Under the pieces are notes generated by a model, which saw only the letters and a program-made list of their open reading frames with translations, made no database searches and was not told where the DNA came from. From UBA1433 sp964581565 (GTDB lineage: Bacteria; Bacillota; Clostridia; Eubacteriales; UBA1433), in contig CAZOOZ010000003.1 in NCBI GenBank assembly GCA_964581565.1, forward strand, positions 124,001 through 188,000: 64,000 nucleotides of DNA. Direction: 5' to 3'. Positions 8,580 through 16,314 of the stretch are shown piece by piece (positions within the stretch are counted from its first letter, which is position 1; each line of letters opens with the position of its first letter). Both the position numbers and the translations under genes were made by a program.

Positions 8580-9281
8580 ATGAATCCGCGTTTTAAAGAA
8601 TTAGTTGAAAAGAATCCCTCTGAATCTTCATTAAAATTGGTATACAAGTATTTATACCGTGAAATTATTTCACTTTCTATGTCACCGGGCGCTAAAATTA
8701 ATCACACCAAAATTGCACATGATCTGGATGTGAGCAGAACCACTGTAAGAGATGCTGTATTAATGCTGCTCAATGCAAATTTAGTCGAACCACTGCCAAA
8801 TCAAGGGTTTCGTGTAAGTCATCTTAAAGTAAAAGAAATGGGCGAATTATATGCCACAAGAAAAATAATTGAATCCGGAGCTGCTAAAATATTATGTGAA
8901 AAGATATCGAAAGATCAAATTCAAAAATTACATTTATTAATTAAAGATATGGAACTATCTTTGACAGAAAAAGACTATGAGGCCTTTGCGTATCTGGATA
9001 GCGCTTTTCATAGATCCATTGTTGAATTTTGCAGCATTCCATATCTTGTATCCATGTATCAGAGCATAGCAGATATCATTTCAAGGTATATTGCTTTTAC
9101 CGCGTACATCAATAATCCGACCAATATTACCCCTCAGACTCCCTTGATGCTTCGTCAGCATAGCATGATCCTCACTTCATTGGAATTGGGTATGACTGAA
9201 AATGTTGCGAATATTATAGAAAAACATTTTGTAGATGCCGAAAAATCTCTTCTACATCCGTATTTTCATCTTTCTTCATAA
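8580..9281 (+). CDS. GntR-family regulator, FCD domain (FadR subfamily), copy 2
   Basis: The 233-residue paralogue of the 4914-5621 product. Its winged helix-turn-helix reads 'IAHDLDVSRTTVRDAVLML', with 'RKIIESGAAK' opening the FCD domain. GGAG stands 6 bases before the ATG. It is divergent from the second dehydrogenase-symporter pair, which it probably regulates in response to an organic acid. A strong bidirectional terminator follows. Confidence 0.9.
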   Translation: MNPRFKELVEKNPSESSLKLVYKYLYREIISLSMSPGAKINHTKIAHDLDVSRTTVRDAVLMLLNANLVEPLPNQGFRVSHLKVKEMGELYATRKIIESGAAKILCEKISKDQIQKLHLLIKDMELSLTEKDYEAFAYLDSAFHRSIVEFCSIPYLVSMYQSIADIISRYIAFTAYINNPTNITPQTPLMLRQHSMILTSLELGMTENVANIIEKHFVDAEKSLLHPYFHLSS

Positions 9282-9291
9282 TTTGTTTGCA

Positions 9292-9326
9292 AGAAAAAAC
9301 TGTATCGAAATGATACAGTTTTTTCT
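9292..9326. terminator. Bidirectional terminator between GntR and rubrerythrin genes
   Basis: Stem AAAAAACTGTATC / GATACAGTTTTTT around a 5-base loop, with A and T tracts serving both strands. Confidence 0.92.
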
Positions 9327-9327
9327 C

Positions 9328-9870
9328 TTATTTATAATTATCTGCTTTTATTTCAAAATAACTTTTGGGGTGCTTGCATACAGGACATTCTTCCACCGCT
9401 TCTTGACCTTGATATTCGTAACCGCAATTACTGCATTGCCACGTTTTTATCTCTTCTTTTTTAAACACCTTGTCTTTCATAACATTATTATATAATTCAA
9501 GATAACGTTTTTCGTGTTCCTTTTCAATTGCAGCAACTTTTTCGAACAATGCTGCAATATCTTCAAACCCTTCTTCTCGGGCTTCTTTAGCAAAACCGGC
9601 ATACATTGATATCCACTCATAATTTTCACCCGCTGCAGCATCTTTCAAATTTTCAGGTGTTGAACCTATGCCGTCATGCAATAGTTTAAACCAAATCTTT
9701 GCGTGCTCTTTTTCATTATTGGCTGTTTCTTCAAATATTTTTGATATCTGCACATACCCGTCTTTTTTTGCCTGTGATGCATAATAGGTATATTTGTTTC
9801 TTGCCTGGCTTTCACCTGCAAAAGCTTCCAATAAATTTTTTTCTGTTTTTGTTCCTTTTAATTTACTCAT
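9328..9870 (-). CDS. rbr: Rubrerythrin
   Basis: The 180-residue protein has a ferritin-like diiron four-helix bundle (residues about 10-140) with ligands in 'EAFAGESQARNKY', 'ETANNEKEH' and 'VAAIEKEHEKRY', and a C-terminal rubredoxin [Fe(SCys)4] domain with CSNCGYEY and CPVCKHPKS. Rubrerythrin reduces hydrogen peroxide in the cytoplasm of anaerobes with electrons passed through rubredoxin. It is the last gene of a leftward perR-hrb-rbr unit, which fits peroxide-induced expression. Confidence 0.96.
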   Translation of the reverse strand: MSKLKGTKTEKNLLEAFAGESQARNKYTYYASQAKKDGYVQISKIFEETANNEKEHAKIWFKLLHDGIGSTPENLKDAAAGENYEWISMYAGFAKEAREEGFEDIAALFEKVAAIEKEHEKRYLELYNNVMKDKVFKKEEIKTWQCSNCGYEYQGQEAVEECPVCKHPKSYFEIKADNYK

Positions 9871-9901
9871 AAACTCTCCTCCATTTTATTAATATTAATT
9901 T

Positions 9902-10558
9902 TTAACTTAGCTTAAAGACACTTTTAGGATGATTGCAAACAGGACATTTATAATCATCAGGCAACTCCTCAAAAGGTATATCGCCATCATAAATATAGCC
10001 ACAGACAGTACATTGATATTTTTTTTGATCAACTTTGCCATCATTATTTTCTATACTTTTACTTTTATTATAAGTAGGTGCGTTTTTTGGTACTGTTCCT
10101 TTTTTTATTTTCTTATAATATTCATATGTAAGCGGCTCTCCCTCTCTTATATCCATAGCTTCAATTACCTGACCTATAAATAGTGTATGGCTGCCTACAT
10201 CAATCGTCTCTATTACTTTCACGCTTAAAGCGGCTAATGCTTCCTTCAAATAAGGATTATACGCACTGTCCGTATTATAATCATACTCTTCAAATTTATT
10301 TTTATTGGCACCCGAGGCAAAACCAAACCGAGCAATAATTTCCATCGGAATATTTTGATCTAAAATACTGATACAAAACTGTTTTGCTTCTTTAACTAAA
10401 TCGTGTGAAAAATTGTTTTTTGATAAAGCTGCAGTGATACAAACAGGGTCGGAACTCACTTGAATCGCCGTATTAATAATACACATATTTTTTGCTTTAT
10501 TTGATTGTACTCCTAAAGCGTATAATCCATATGATAATTTTGATAAAGCTTCTCTCAT
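9902..10558 (-). CDS. hrb: Flavin reductase-like / rubredoxin fusion (high-molecular-weight rubredoxin)
   Basis: The 218-residue protein joins a flavin-reductase-like FMN-binding domain (residues about 1-155) to a C-terminal rubredoxin with CTVCGYIYDG and CPVCNHPKS. This layout matches the Hrb type described in acetogens, which passes NAD(P)H electrons to flavodiiron proteins for oxygen or nitric oxide reduction. Here it could also feed the neighbouring rubrerythrin. It lies between perR and rbr with short gaps. The domain call is firm; the physiological acceptor is inferred. Confidence 0.88.
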   Translation of the reverse strand: MREALSKLSYGLYALGVQSNKAKNMCIINTAIQVSSDPVCITAALSKNNFSHDLVKEAKQFCISILDQNIPMEIIARFGFASGANKNKFEEYDYNTDSAYNPYLKEALAALSVKVIETIDVGSHTLFIGQVIEAMDIREGEPLTYEYYKKIKKGTVPKNAPTYNKSKSIENNDGKVDQKKYQCTVCGYIYDGDIPFEELPDDYKCPVCNHPKSVFKLS

Positions 10559-10580
10559 AATATAAATTCACCTTTCCTAA

Positions 10581-10967
10581 TTATTCATCTCGGCAATCAG
10601 GGCAAATGCCTGTAAAGACAATGTCATAATCAATATTCTTGTATCCTGTTAATTCCTCAACTTTCTTTGCTGCATCACCGACTTCTTCTATTGTTACATC
10701 GCAGACTTTATTACACTTGGTGCAGTACACATGATAATGGTTTGCCGTTGTTTTATCAAATCGGTCCGGCGATGAAGCCATCGATATTTTTTTTATCTGT
10801 CCCATATTATACAATAAATTTAAATTTCTATATACCGTCGCAAGGCTTATATTACTATTATCCACTTTAATTGTTTGATATAATTCATCTGCAGTAGGAT
10901 GTGTTGTTGAATTTTTCAACGCATTTAAAATAATCTCACGTTGTTTTGAGTTTTTTAATTGTTTCAT
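10581..10967 (-). CDS. perR: Fur-family regulator, PerR-type
   Basis: The 128-residue protein has the Fur winged helix ('TTHPTADELYQTI', 'SLATVYRNLNLL') and a C-terminal dimerisation domain with two CxxC structural-zinc pairs (CTKC, CPDC). The DRFD...NHYHVYC region supplies the His/Asp regulatory metal ligands typical of PerR. PerR senses peroxide by metal-catalysed histidine oxidation. The PerR assignment rests on the near-consensus Per box upstream and on the rubrerythrin and Hrb genes in the same unit. Fur or Zur is less likely. Confidence 0.85.
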   Translation of the reverse strand: MKQLKNSKQREIILNALKNSTTHPTADELYQTIKVDNSNISLATVYRNLNLLYNMGQIKKISMASSPDRFDKTTANHYHVYCTKCNKVCDVTIEEVGDAAKKVEELTGYKNIDYDIVFTGICPDCRDE

Positions 10968-10989
10968 ATCATCACCTAAATAATAATTA

Positions 10990-11004
10990 TTATCATTATT
11001 ATAA
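10990..11004. promoter_or_regulatory. Per box upstream of perR-hrb-rbr
   Basis: TTATCATTATTATAA matches the Bacillus PerR consensus TTATAATnATTATAA at all but one position. It lies 23 bases upstream of the perR start codon and suggests that the whole unit is autoregulated. Confidence 0.75.
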
Positions 11005-11031
11005 TATGGGTTCTTTTAAAATGCAATAGTT

Positions 11032-12354
11032 TTATACGTTTTCTCCTCTTGATTTAAACTTTAATAGTATTGGCACCCCTTTATATTTGAAAGCTTCCCT
11101 TATACGATTTAATAAATATTTTCGATAAGATGTTTGAAGAAGTTCAACATCATTTACGAAGAATGTAAAAGTAGGAGGACATACATCAGTTTGCGTGCCA
11201 TAATATATTTTTAATCTTTTTCCGTTTTTAGACGGCGGCTGATGCATCAAAATGGCATCATTTACCATACTGTTCAGAAGACCGGTAGATATTTTACGTT
11301 TATATTCATCTAATACAAGTTGTATTTGCGGCATTATTTTATCTGTCCTGCTCTTATTTAAAGCACTGATAAATAGTATCGGTGCATAATCGATAAAATG
11401 AAATCTTCGTCTAATTTCATCCGACAATTTTTTCATAGTATTTGTTTCTTTTTCTACTGCATCCCATTTATTGACGATTACAATGACCGCTTTAGCTCTT
11501 GCTTCTATTAAGCCTGCTATTTTTAAATCCTGCTCTCCTATACCGGCTATGGCATCCAGCATCAATAAGCATAAGTCACTTTCTTCAATCGCTTTAATGC
11601 TGCGAATAGTGCTGTAACGTTCTATATTTTCATATATTTTACTTTTTCGTCTGAGCCCTGCAGTATCTATAAGAGTATACTTTTTACCTTCATAATCAAA
11701 ATCTGTATCAATCGCATCTCTTGTAGTTCCGGGTATATTAGAGACAATCACCCGCTCTTCGCCGAGCAATGTATTAATCAGCGTGCTTTTGCCCACGTTT
11801 GGTCGCCCTGCCAGCGCGATTCTGCAGCTTTCTTCCTTATCTAAAGTTTTTATTGATTCCTTAAAGCGCGCTATAACTTCATCAAGCAAATCACCGATAC
11901 CCAGACCATGTTCTGCAGAAACAGGTACAGGCTCACCTAAATTAAGTTGATAAAATTCATACATCAAATTTTGCTTTTCATATCCGTCAAGCTTATTGAC
12001 AGCCAATATGTACGGAGTAGATGTCTTTCTGATCATCGTAGCTATTTCATAATCATTAGCGGTAACCCCTGCTTTGGCATCTACAACAAAAATAATAACA
12101 TCAGCCATATCAATAGCAAGCTGTGCTTGTCGCTTCATGCTTACGAGCATTTCGTCATTGGTATAAGGTTCGATCCCGCCTGTGTCTATTACCGAGAATT
12201 CATGGCTTAACCATTCTGCCTGTCCATAAATCCTGTCCCTGGTAACACCCGGCGTATTTTCTACGATCGACACTCTCTTTTGGACTATTTTATTGAATAA
12301 TGTTGACTTTCCTACATTTGGTCTGCCTATAATGGCGACAATAGGTATACTCAT
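11032..12354 (-). CDS. der: Ribosome biogenesis GTPase Der (EngA)
   Basis: The 440-residue protein has two tandem GTPase domains, each with its own P-loop (GRPNVGKST twice), and NKLDG and NKWDA as G4 motifs, followed by a C-terminal KH-like domain. Der acts in 50S subunit assembly. Its start overlaps the end of the DUF512 gene by 4 bases, so the two are translationally coupled. Confidence 0.98.
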   Translation of the reverse strand: MSIPIVAIIGRPNVGKSTLFNKIVQKRVSIVENTPGVTRDRIYGQAEWLSHEFSVIDTGGIEPYTNDEMLVSMKRQAQLAIDMADVIIFVVDAKAGVTANDYEIATMIRKTSTPYILAVNKLDGYEKQNLMYEFYQLNLGEPVPVSAEHGLGIGDLLDEVIARFKESIKTLDKEESCRIALAGRPNVGKSTLINTLLGEERVIVSNIPGTTRDAIDTDFDYEGKKYTLIDTAGLRRKSKIYENIERYSTIRSIKAIEESDLCLLMLDAIAGIGEQDLKIAGLIEARAKAVIVIVNKWDAVEKETNTMKKLSDEIRRRFHFIDYAPILFISALNKSRTDKIMPQIQLVLDEYKRKISTGLLNSMVNDAILMHQPPSKNGKRLKIYYGTQTDVCPPTFTFFVNDVELLQTSYRKYLLNRIREAFKYKGVPILLKFKSRGENV

Positions 12355-13664
12355 AGTTTGCTCCTGTTGTATAAAATACTTTTAAGAAATTCCGCTCCAT
12401 TTTGAGGTACAATTTCGATTTTTACGTTTAATTCATTTTCTATATCATTTATTGTTATATCATCCAGTAACAAATCCGTGTCACTTCGTAGTAATACAGA
12501 CGGAAGTAATAATTTTTCTCCCAATGTCTTGCCTTTAAGTGTGTTGATAATATCTTGGCCTGTCAACAGGCCTGACGCGGTGATGCTCTTACCAAAAAAA
12601 TTATTTTCAATTGCGTAGACATTTATCTTTATATTAAATTTATCAGTAATTACATCGCATAGTTCTTTAATAAACGGTGCAATACTAACTCCTGTAGCCA
12701 CTGAGATATGTACATTTTCATAATCGTTTTTTCTGGCAACGCGCCACTCGTCATAAAACTCTTTCCTTAACGCAGCAATAAAGCCTACTCCGTTCTGATA
12801 TTGCAAAAATTCTTCATAAAAAGCATAATCGGGCATTTTTTTTTGGGCTTTAATATATATTTCATCTGAACAGTAGACCCAGCGTGTGCCATATAAGTCT
12901 AACATTTTCCTCTGGAATTCATTGATTATTTCTATTATTTCCAGCGCTTTTGCCTGGTCAACATTTTTTAAGGGATAAAGATTATTTCTATATTTTGTAA
13001 GACCTACATCAACAACGCTTACACTTGATATACCAGGGTAAAAATCTGATAAATCGCGCAGTGTTTTTTTCAATTCCTCACCGTCATTTATATCTGGGCA
13101 AAGCACAATTTGCATTTGCATGTCAATATTATGCTCAGCCAAATATTCTATTTTATTCAATATATCTCCCGCACTTTTATTATTTAACATTTTTATCCTG
13201 AGAGCAGGATTTGTAGTATGCACTGAAATATTAACCGGACTTAAATGCATTTGCACAATGCGATCCAAATCATCCTGTGTTGTATTTGTCAGCGTGATGT
13301 AGTTTCCAAATAGAAAACACATTCGATAATCATCATCTTTAAAATATAGAGATTTCCTCATATTAGCCGGAAGCTGATCTATAAAACAGAATATACATTT
13401 ATTCCGACAGCTCTTTGGTTGATCAATTGTTATATGTTCAAATTCAATGCCCAAAGGATAATGAAAAGTATTTTTGATTTTTATTGTTTTTTGTCTGCCC
13501 TGTTGTTTTTGTATTTGAATATTCAATCGATCATCTGAAGTGGCATACATATAATCCAAAATATCATTGATTTTTTGATTATTTATACTTACAAGATAGT
13601 CTCCCTTTTGTATACCTTTTCTATCAGCTATGGAATCTTTTACTACGTTTTGTATTTTATGCAT
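12351..13664 (-). CDS. DUF512-family PDZ / radical-SAM-like protein
   Basis: The 437-residue protein has an N-terminal PDZ-like segment (residues about 5-60, 'DRKGIQKGDYL'), then a CxxxCxxC cluster (CRNKCIFC) characteristic of radical-SAM [4Fe-4S] binding, then the DUF512 C-terminal domain. The family is commonly found next to der in Clostridia; its function is not established. A 4-base overlap with der supports co-expression. Confidence 0.85.
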   Translation of the reverse strand: MHKIQNVVKDSIADRKGIQKGDYLVSINNQKINDILDYMYATSDDRLNIQIQKQQGRQKTIKIKNTFHYPLGIEFEHITIDQPKSCRNKCIFCFIDQLPANMRKSLYFKDDDYRMCFLFGNYITLTNTTQDDLDRIVQMHLSPVNISVHTTNPALRIKMLNNKSAGDILNKIEYLAEHNIDMQMQIVLCPDINDGEELKKTLRDLSDFYPGISSVSVVDVGLTKYRNNLYPLKNVDQAKALEIIEIINEFQRKMLDLYGTRWVYCSDEIYIKAQKKMPDYAFYEEFLQYQNGVGFIAALRKEFYDEWRVARKNDYENVHISVATGVSIAPFIKELCDVITDKFNIKINVYAIENNFFGKSITASGLLTGQDIINTLKGKTLGEKLLLPSVLLRSDTDLLLDDITINDIENELNVKIEIVPQNGAEFLKSILYNRSKL

Positions 13665-13680
13665 TCTTTTCCTCTTACAA

Positions 13681-13872
13681 TTAATGTCTTACTATTATAA
13701 CACAACCATTTCTTAAATCATGTACCATGCCCTGAGTTACTTTGGAAATTAAAAGCGAAACGTCATCTCTTTCCTGTGTTGACTTACATAAAAATGTCGC
13801 AACACCGCTGTGTAATATTTTATTCTTATCGGTTGTTACAATGGCAACAATTTCATCTTTACTTTGTTCCAA
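13681..13872 (-). CDS. Small 'capping complex subunit for YIEGIA' family protein
   Basis: A 63-residue protein lying 3 bases downstream of the YIEGIA gene on the same strand. Its composition ('IVAIVTTDKNKILHSGVATF', then a C-terminal 'IVRH') and its position fit the small partner family annotated beside YIEGIA membrane proteins. The role is unproven. Family assignment is by resemblance and context. Confidence 0.7.
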   Translation of the reverse strand: MEQSKDEIVAIVTTDKNKILHSGVATFLCKSTQERDDVSLLISKVTQGMVHDLRNGCVIIVRH

Positions 13873-13875
13873 TGT

Positions 13876-14796
13876 CTATTTCTCCTCTTGCCTGTATAGC
13901 TTTTTATAAAATGCACTTGGTTTTCGCTTCGCACTTTCCAAAATCGGCGTTCTTGCGATTGCATCAATTAAAATATTAATATTTTCATTCATGCACATAA
14001 TTAATACCGCAATATTTCCACTCTCGGGTTGCCTTCTCGCAATCGGAGTAAAATCAGGTTCATCAACATCTTTTTTTATACCAAGTATGGTTGCGCAATT
14101 ATGCAGAATGGCTTGACGTTGTCCTAAATTCGCAAGCGTGACGGATGCATCTTTATTTTTCGGTTTCAGCAATATTCCATGCGCATTTTTTAATATAATC
14201 TCTAAAGATTTTTTATTGCCTACGTTAATAAGTACGACATCATCTATTGTAATAAGCGGTCCGTTGTTTTCGACCTTGCAAATAAAAATTTCAGCTATAT
14301 CACATATTTTGCCTCCAAGCATATATCTATAGATTGCAAACCCTACAGCAATTGTTGCTATGAATGAAGAAACAATAGATAATTGACTGGATAAGTATAT
14401 ATGAATTATATAATAAAAAACGCTAAAACAAAAGGCTGTCATCATTGCTACATAATTTCTGGATTCAAATTTTTTTGCTGTATCTTCAATATAAGCCTGT
14501 CCACGCTCTACCAACTCCGTCTCTTCCAAACTTTGAAGACTTTCACGTTCTACGCTTCTGATTTCTCGAAATTGAGTGGCTGCAAGCGCCAAAAAAGTTA
14601 CAGCCGTATATTCTTTTTCTATAAACGCCGGTGTAGCGACCGCACCTAAAACAGCTGCAATAGCGGCCATAGCTATATGAGATATTAAAGAATGCGGCGA
14701 AGAAGGATACTGCCTGTAATCCGATCTGAGCATAACTAACCTAAAAATTAATCCAAGCAGAGAAGCCAAGACACTGATAAGAATATATTGATACAT
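13876..14796 (-). CDS. YIEGIA-family membrane protein
   Basis: The 306-residue protein has an N-terminal hydrophobic helix, further membrane segments, and the family-defining motif in the variant form AYIEDTA near residue 100. From memory, the Bacillus relative (YphB/SeaA) is linked to sporulation; that link is not tested here. It heads a leftward run with its small partner, DUF512 and der. Upstream lies an orphan terminator rather than a gene. Confidence 0.78.
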   Translation of the reverse strand: MYQYILISVLASLLGLIFRLVMLRSDYRQYPSSPHSLISHIAMAAIAAVLGAVATPAFIEKEYTAVTFLALAATQFREIRSVERESLQSLEETELVERGQAYIEDTAKKFESRNYVAMMTAFCFSVFYYIIHIYLSSQLSIVSSFIATIAVGFAIYRYMLGGKICDIAEIFICKVENNGPLITIDDVVLINVGNKKSLEIILKNAHGILLKPKNKDASVTLANLGQRQAILHNCATILGIKKDVDEPDFTPIARRQPESGNIAVLIMCMNENINILIDAIARTPILESAKRKPSAFYKKLYRQEEK

Positions 14797-14891
14797 AATC
14801 TGCCTTTTTTATGTATTTTTACCGTTTGATTTATAAATTATACAGTATTAAAAAATATGCAATCTGTATATAGCAGATTTACTACTGATTA

Positions 14892-14920
14892 TTAAAAAGA
14901 GCCCTTTGGGCTCTTTTTAA
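14892..14920. terminator. Strong bidirectional terminator between divergent genes
   Basis: A perfect 13-bp stem (TTAAAAAGAGCCC / GGGCTCTTTTTAA) with a TTT loop. Neither flanking gene ends here: the YIEGIA gene starts to the left and a GntR gene starts to the right. It may end an unannotated short transcript. Confidence 0.75.
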
Positions 14921-15168
14921 TAATTGAGGTTTTTATGCGGTTCAATTTTTCAGGAAATAGCAACGCTATCACAATAGCTTGCTAAATGAATTATATACTT
15001 AAAAATATGATGCTTCAAATTTTATGCTTTTTATTTCATTATTAACCATGTTTAATGTTTATTTATACAAATTTTATTTATTTGATAAAAAATGCACTCC
15101 ATATAATGATAATGTATGCTATAATAATGAAAATATATTTAATTTAAATAATGAATACTAAGGTAGAA
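14921..15168. other. Intergenic region before the third GntR gene
   Basis: Very AT-rich, no open frame of note. TATAAT-like boxes near 15100-15125 may form the GntR promoter. The preceding orphan terminator suggests a short RNA could arise here, but I see no other support. Confidence 0.4.
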
Positions 15169-15858
15169 ATGACCAGAGATCAACTAACTAAATACTTGGA
15201 TGCCAATCCATTCGAACAATTAAATAAAATCGTATTCTCACTTTTATTTGATGATATTACCACATTAAATATAGCACCCGACACGAAATTAAATGTAGCT
15301 CAAATAGCTACTGATCTAAATATAAGCCGCACACCTGTCACCGAAGCTATAAAAATGCTGTATAATATCGGATTTGTAGAAACATTGCCAAATAAAAGCG
15401 GATTTTATGTTGCTTCTATTAAACATCAAGAAATTGTAAAATTATACGCAGCACGTGATATGATTGAAAGTACTGCCGCATATTTATGCGCAGCACTGCA
15501 TCCTTGTCCAAATATTCAAGAATTGGAAAAATTTGCATATGATTATCAAGAAGCATTTTTAACAAAAGACTATGAAATCATCAAAAACGTCGATATCCCT
15601 TTCCATCAGTTAATTGTCGATTCTTGTGCGAATACCTATGTCCAGCAATGTTATGATTCCTTAAAAAAACAAATCCAGCGCTATCAATGGTATAGTGTGA
15701 AAATATCTCGTACAGATATTGAAAACCCCATACGTCAAGAACTGGTTCCTCAACATATGGCTATCGTAAATGCCATTAAACTTTTTTTGCCTGATACGGC
15801 AAAGCAAATGATGAGCAATCATATTTCATCGTGTTTAAAATATACTATATTAAGATAA
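15169..15858 (+). CDS. GntR-family regulator, FCD domain, third copy
   Basis: The product of about 229 residues has the winged helix-turn-helix ('IATDLNISRTPVTEAIKML') and an FCD domain ('AARDMIESTAAYL'). I use ATG 15169 because AAGG lies 5 bases ahead of it and the N-terminus then aligns in length with the two other GntR proteins; the ATG at 15151 has no ribosome site. It diverges from the other two and has no enzyme gene beside it, so its targets are probably elsewhere. Confidence 0.87.
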   Translation: MTRDQLTKYLDANPFEQLNKIVFSLLFDDITTLNIAPDTKLNVAQIATDLNISRTPVTEAIKMLYNIGFVETLPNKSGFYVASIKHQEIVKLYAARDMIESTAAYLCAALHPCPNIQELEKFAYDYQEAFLTKDYEIIKNVDIPFHQLIVDSCANTYVQQCYDSLKKQIQRYQWYSVKISRTDIENPIRQELVPQHMAIVNAIKLFLPDTAKQMMSNHISSCLKYTILR

Positions 15859-15882
15859 AAACAACCTATATAGGTTGTTTTT
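15857..15882. terminator. Bidirectional terminator between GntR and rseC-like genes
   Basis: AAAAACAACCTA / TAGGTTGTTTTT with a TA centre, between two convergent genes. Confidence 0.85.
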
Positions 15883-16314
15883 CTAATCTTCATTAATGAT
15901 TTTTACAATGTTCATATTATACTTATTTTTAAACTTTCCCGCTTTATCCACCCTTCTTATAATAAGATAGGTTGCAATTAGAAAAACACATCCGGCAGTA
16001 AAAGATACAACAGGGTTATTAGACCCCAGCGACTGAATCGTAATGAAATAAAACCCGATAACACAACCGATAAAAAACATGACAAGTGGTATCACATATA
16101 TAATAAAAGAAGCGCTCATCAGGGTTTTAAAACTAAGCTCAACCTCCACTTTATCCCCTGCCTTGGCCCCGATAAAATTTGATGCTTGCGCAATGACTGT
16201 CTTTTCATCTGCGCCTATTTTGCAAACACCGCATTTTTTACATGCCGAATGGCGTGCAATAACAATTACTGCTTTATTTTCAGAACTTTCTTTAACAACA
16301 CCTATCTCAGTCAT
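15883..16314 (-). CDS. RseC/SoxR-reducing-system family membrane protein
   Basis: The product of about 143 residues has a CxxCGxC cluster near residue 30 (CKKCGVC) and two transmembrane helices in the middle, the RseC (PF04246) pattern. In Clostridia the family is often linked to Rnf-type electron transport or redox control, but no such genes are seen here. The start overlaps the 3' end of aspS. ATG 16314 has better spacing from GAAGAG than ATG 16320. Confidence 0.8.
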   Translation of the reverse strand: MTEIGVVKESSENKAVIVIARHSACKKCGVCKIGADEKTVIAQASNFIGAKAGDKVEVELSFKTLMSASFIIYVIPLVMFFIGCVIGFYFITIQSLGSNNPVVSFTAGCVFLIATYLIIRRVDKAGKFKNKYNMNIVKIINED

